Assembly: GCA_023390245.1 (NCBI GenBank)
Contig: JAEWDF010000090.1
Span: 1-21,674 of the forward strand
Length of the DNA stretch: 21,674 nt
Direction: 5' to 3'
From: Pseudomonadota bacterium
GTDB taxonomy: Bacteria > Pseudomonadota > Alphaproteobacteria > Caulobacterales > Caulobacteraceae
Numbering within the stretch: the first letter of the stretch is position 1; each line of letters opens with the position of its first letter. Below, one piece after another: positions 19,047-21,674 of the stretch. The notes below the pieces were generated by a model that was given only the letters and a program-made list of their open reading frames with translations, was not told where the DNA came from and did not search any database. The position numbers were made by a program, and so were the translations under genes.

Positions 19047-20240
19047 TCATCCGCCTGGCCGGCGACGGGGGTCCAGCAGCAGTCCCGATACGGTCGCGGC
19101 CAGCAGGCGCGGGGCCAGCGGCAGGCGCGCCATCTTGCCCAGCACATGATCGCGGATCCACGGCCGCACCCGACCCTCGGCCTGGTAGAAGGGCGTGAAG
19201 GCCAGGCTGAGCGCCTGATAGAGCCGCAGATGCCAGCGTCGCGCGCGGACATAGGCGTCCAGCGCCTGATCCAGCCGCCCGTGGGCGTCCAGCGCCTCGG
19301 CCAAGGCCAGGGCGTCGAGCAGCCCCATATTCACCCCCTGCCCCAGTTGCGGGCTGGTGGAATGGGCGGCGTCGCCGACGATGGCCAGGCGATCCGCCGC
19401 CGGCCGGGCCAGGGTGTGATGACCGTAGCGGGCCAGGACCAGGGCGTCGGGGTCGGCGATGGCGTCCAGCACCGGCGCGGTCTCGGGCCACAGCGACTGC
19501 ACCTCGGCCTTCCAGGCGTCCAGGCCTCGCGCGCGCCAGTCGGCGTGGGTCTCGACCTTCAGGCTCCAGAAGAAGGTGGCCAGCCGCTCTGGCGAACCGG
19601 GCCGCGCCCCGACCGGCAGCACGCCGATCATGCGGCTGGCCCCGCGATAGACCTGTTGCAGGGCGCGCGGATCGAAATTCGGATCGTCGGGCCAGGGCGT
19701 CGTGGTCCACAAGGCGCCGAAGGCCAGGTCGCGCCGGCGCGCTCCGTTCGCCCGGGCGATGGGCGAGCGCGCGCCCGAGGCGTCGACGACCAGATCGAAC
19801 CGGCGCGAACGACGCCCGTCGGCGAACGCCAGGCGACCGTCGGCGGCCTCGACCACCTCGCGTCCCTGCTCGAAGGCGACGCCCGCCTCGACGCAGGCGG
19901 CGTGCAGGACATGGAAGAGGGTCGCGCGATGAACGCCCAGCGCCAGGCGCGGACGCCTGAGGTCCGAATAGCGGACATCCAGCACGACCCTCCCGCCAGG
20001 CGCCGCGCGGCCGAACAGGTGATCGATGGGCTGGGCCTGCGCCTCGACGGCCGGGGTCAGGCCCAGGGCGTCCAGAACCGCCAGGCCGGTGGGTTGCAGC
20101 ATGAAGCCCGCGCCGACGGGCCCCGCCGTCTCGAACCGCTCGTGGACCACGACACGCCGGCCCTGGCGCGCCAGCATCAGGGCCGTGGCGAGCCCGGTCG
20201 GACCGGCTCCGACAACGGCGATGTCGGCCGGACCGCCCAG
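19047..20240 (-). CDS. Class A FAD-dependent monooxygenase with unclear start
   Basis: This flavoprotein hydroxylase-type protein (PHBH/UbiH fold) would use FAD and NAD(P)H to oxidise an aromatic or similar substrate in the cytosol. Numbering from a CTG at 20240, the FAD Rossmann motif 'AVVGAGPTG' lies at 8-16, 'DASGARS' at 153-159 stands where the DG motif is expected, and 'GDAAHSTSPQLGQGVN' at 289-304 is the ribityl-binding GD motif. The problem is the start: in this frame no ATG, GTG or TTG lies between the preceding stop (TGA about 27 nt upstream of the CTG) and ATG 20177, and ATG 20177 would delete the Rossmann motif. CTG 20240 sits one base after the stop of the upstream DUF4893 gene, so a coupled start is possible. 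A frameshift is the alternative. The substrate is unknown. Confidence 0.75.
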   Translation of the reverse strand: MGGPADIAVVGAGPTGLATALMLARQGRRVVVHERFETAGPVGAGFMLQPTGLAVLDALGLTPAVEAQAQPIDHLFGRAAPGGRVVLDVRYSDLRRPRLALGVHRATLFHVLHAACVEAGVAFEQGREVVEAADGRLAFADGRRSRRFDLVVDASGARSPIARANGARRRDLAFGALWTTTPWPDDPNFDPRALQQVYRGASRMIGVLPVGARPGSPERLATFFWSLKVETHADWRARGLDAWKAEVQSLWPETAPVLDAIADPDALVLARYGHHTLARPAADRLAIVGDAAHSTSPQLGQGVNMGLLDALALAEALDAHGRLDQALDAYVRARRWHLRLYQALSLAFTPFYQAEGRVRPWIRDHVLGKMARLPLAPRLLAATVSGLLLDPRRRPGG

Positions 20241-20241
20241 C

Positions 20242-20913
20242 TCAGCGCGCCGGGACGAGTTCGATCAGGTCCAGGTTGGATTCGTTCTGTGGCCATGGGA
20301 TCACCAGCCGCCAGCGCGCCTCGCCCACCCGCTCCATCACGGCGACCAGGTCCCGGTCGGGATTCTGGCCGTAGGAATTGGCCGGCGGGTCCTGGGCCAG
20401 GGCCATGGAGCCCAGCATGACCATCTGGCGGTCGTTCTCCGGGAACAGCAGGCCCGAGGGGCGCTGGGAGCCGGTGACCTTGATGAACTTCAGGCCGCGC
20501 GGCGTCTGTTCGATGCGGCAGGCGAACCAGCCATAGACCACATAGCCGAGTCCGTCCTCACCGCCCTGGGAGCCCAGCTTGACGGTGCGGCAGCGATAAT
20601 CCCCCGCCGGGGGCGTCACGCCGGGACGCGCCGCGTCGGGATCGATCAGGTCGCCCAGGCTGCTCAGGTCGCCCGACCCCTTCTGCCGCCGGGCCTGCTG
20701 CAAGGCCAGGTCCCAGGCCGCACCGCGCCGCTGGTAGCGATCGCGATCCCCCGGCGTGATGACGCCGCGCCAGTCCATCAGCGTCGCCCCGCCGCCGGGC
20801 GCGCCCATCGAGGGCGGCGGAGGGGGCGGGGGCGGAGGCGGAGGCGTCGTGGCGCAGGCGGCGACGCCGGCCAGGACGGAGACGGACAGGACGAGAGGGG
20901 CAATCGAACGCAT
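20242..20913 (-). CDS. DUF4893 lipoprotein (copy 2) with polyproline tract
   Basis: This 223-residue protein starts 'MRSIAPLVLSVSVLAGVAAC' with C20 as the likely lipidated Cys. Eleven consecutive prolines follow at about 24-34 and probably act as a rigid spacer from the membrane. The DUF4893 domain (about 45-223) carries 'YRCRTVKLG', 'YGWFACRIE', 'TGSQRPSGLLFPE' and 'RWRLVIPWP', matching copy 1. The ATG at 20913 is preceded by AAGGGAAG. It begins 31 nt after the stop of the hybrid kinase gene, and its stop is one base from the putative CTG start of the monooxygenase. The domain has no known function. Confidence 0.8.
   Translation of the reverse strand: MRSIAPLVLSVSVLAGVAACATTPPPPPPPPPPPSMGAPGGGATLMDWRGVITPGDRDRYQRRGAAWDLALQQARRQKGSGDLSSLGDLIDPDAARPGVTPPAGDYRCRTVKLGSQGGEDGLGYVVYGWFACRIEQTPRGLKFIKVTGSQRPSGLLFPENDRQMVMLGSMALAQDPPANSYGQNPDRDLVAVMERVGEARWRLVIPWPQNESNLDLIELVPAR
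20812..20844 (-). repeat. Polyproline-coding simple-sequence tract
   Basis: Eleven proline codons in a row (CCT, CCG and CCC mixed) give a 33-bp C-rich stretch on the coding strand, G-rich on the plus strand with runs of four to five G. Such tracts can vary in length by slippage and, being G-rich on one strand, might form a quadruplex. The mixed codons make slippage less likely than in a pure repeat. Confidence 0.7.
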
Positions 20914-20944
20914 CGGCGCTTCCCTTGCGGTGAAGTCGCCTTCC

Positions 20945-21674
20945 TTAGGCCCCGGCGAGGCGCACCGCGTCAAGGGCGCGCGCCTGATCGGCGAGCGCAT
21001 GGGCGTCTTCCGACGGCGTCGACAGGCCGGCCAGCGCCGCCTTGAGCGCCTCCAGGTCGAGCGGCTTGTCCAGCCGCAGGCGGACGACGGCCGTCCCGTC
21101 ATCACCGCCCACGCCGACGATCGGAATGGCGCGGACGGCCGGTTCGGCGGCCAGTCCGTCGGCCAGCCGCCCCGCCTCGGCCATGTCGAGGTCCAACAAC
21201 GCCACGTCCGGCCCGAGCGCGCGCGCCAGCTCCAGCCCTTCGTCCGCGTCGGCCGCCCGGTGCAAGGCGAATCCCAGCGTCTCGGCCGCGCGACGCATCA
21301 GGGTCGCGGCGGCCGGATCGTCGCAGAGATGCAGAACCGTAACCCGCTCCAGGCCCATCGGCGACACGGGCGCCGCGGCCGGAAGGTCCAGGGTGAAGAC
21401 CACGCCCTCGCCAGCCTTGGCCGCCGTCAGGGTCGCCTGCATGGTCTCGGCCAGCCGCCGGGCCGCCGCCCGTCCCGGCGCCGCGCCAGGCGCATGGACG
21501 GCGGCGGCGAAGGGCGCAAACAGGTCATCCAGGCGTTCAGGCGCGGGAAGGCCGGCGTCACGGACCCACGCCTGGGTGCGCGCGCCGAGGCGCCGGATCT
21601 CCAGGCGCACCGTCTCGCCCGCGCGCGCGTGGCGCAGGGCGTCGAGGATCAGCCGCCGCAGGACGCGACGCAGG
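20945..21674 (-). CDS. Hybrid histidine kinase, C-terminal part with degenerate ATPase and receiver domain (5' end outside window)
   Basis: The minus-strand frame is open from the right edge (first whole codon at 21673) to a TAA at 20945, giving 242 residues. The start resembles a histidine-kinase ATPase domain: 'RRLILDALRHA' aligns with the N-box but has Asp for the catalytic Asn, 'VRDAGLPAP' with the G1 box but lacks the last Gly, and 'GRAAARRLAETM' with a G2 box reduced to one Gly. A receiver domain fills the last ~130 residues: acidic pair in 'LHLCDDP', probable phospho-Asp in 'VALLDLDMAE', and Lys in 'LDKPLDLEAL'. The receiver looks usable while ATP binding looks impaired. A GTG at 21610 is not a real start. 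It is the first gene of the lipoprotein cluster as seen here. Confidence 0.72.
   Translation of the reverse strand, partial: LRRVLRRLILDALRHARAGETVRLEIRRLGARTQAWVRDAGLPAPERLDDLFAPFAAAVHAPGAAPGRAAARRLAETMQATLTAAKAGEGVVFTLDLPAAAPVSPMGLERVTVLHLCDDPAAATLMRRAAETLGFALHRAADADEGLELARALGPDVALLDLDMAEAGRLADGLAAEPAVRAIPIVGVGGDDGTAVVRLRLDKPLDLEALKAALAGLSTPSEDAHALADQARALDAVRLAGA

Noticed and set aside
17783..19252. A single 489-residue protein across the small lipoprotein and beyond
   Set aside because: Only the last 149 residues have a lipobox start and protein-like sequence; the rest is out of frame with DUF4893 copy 1 and the monooxygenase.

Overview
This is a GC-rich (roughly 70% by eye), gene-dense chromosomal window from an alphaproteobacterium, most likely Caulobacteraceae (Brevundimonas or Caulobacter-like). 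Three things point there: an FzlA-type division protein, the Hsp20-DUF1150 pair, and an rpoN-hpf-ptsN block. I see no rRNA, tRNA, CRISPR array, transposase, integrase or phage gene. Most of the window reads as core genome. The long open frames antisense to acs, rpoN and clpB are high-GC shadows and are left out. || Layout. 1-752 (-): 5' part of a citrate synthase-like protein with an N-terminal helix-turn-helix, divergent from what follows. 896-3460 (+): CDF metal efflux pump, FzlA, Hsp20 behind a sigma-32-like promoter, and DUF1150. 3477-10404 (-), a long co-directional run read in the order fabI, acyltransferase-3, acs, rpoN, hpf, ptsN. 10599-11362 (-): ArsR-type repressor overlapping an SRPBCC gene by ATGA, with a palindromic operator upstream. 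11695-12807 (+): LuxR-type regulator with a 2 x 16-bp tandem repeat in its leader. 12841-15429 (-): ClpB behind a second sigma-32-like promoter. 15671-17775 (+): BA14K-like secreted protein with a strong terminator, then a Tat-exported serine hydrolase. 17783-21674 (-): degenerate hybrid histidine kinase (5' end outside the window), DUF4893 lipoprotein, class A FAD monooxygenase, a second DUF4893 lipoprotein, and a small lipoprotein. || How genes work together. Hsp20 and ClpB are a holdase/disaggregase pair, and both carry heat-shock-type promoters with nearly the same spacing. RpoN, HPF and EIIA-Ntr are the usual nitrogen/energy-stress block; FabI and Acs belong to lipid and acetate metabolism. 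The ArsR-SRPBCC pair looks like a self-contained autoregulated unit. || The least explained region is the last 3.9 kb. It is a compact cluster with two paralogous DUF4893 lipoproteins on either side of a flavin monooxygenase, a third lipoprotein, and a sensor kinase whose ATPase boxes are eroded while its receiver domain looks intact. The monooxygenase has its nucleotide-binding motif upstream of any ATG/GTG/TTG codon, so it uses a non-canonical start, carries a frameshift, or has lost its N-terminus.
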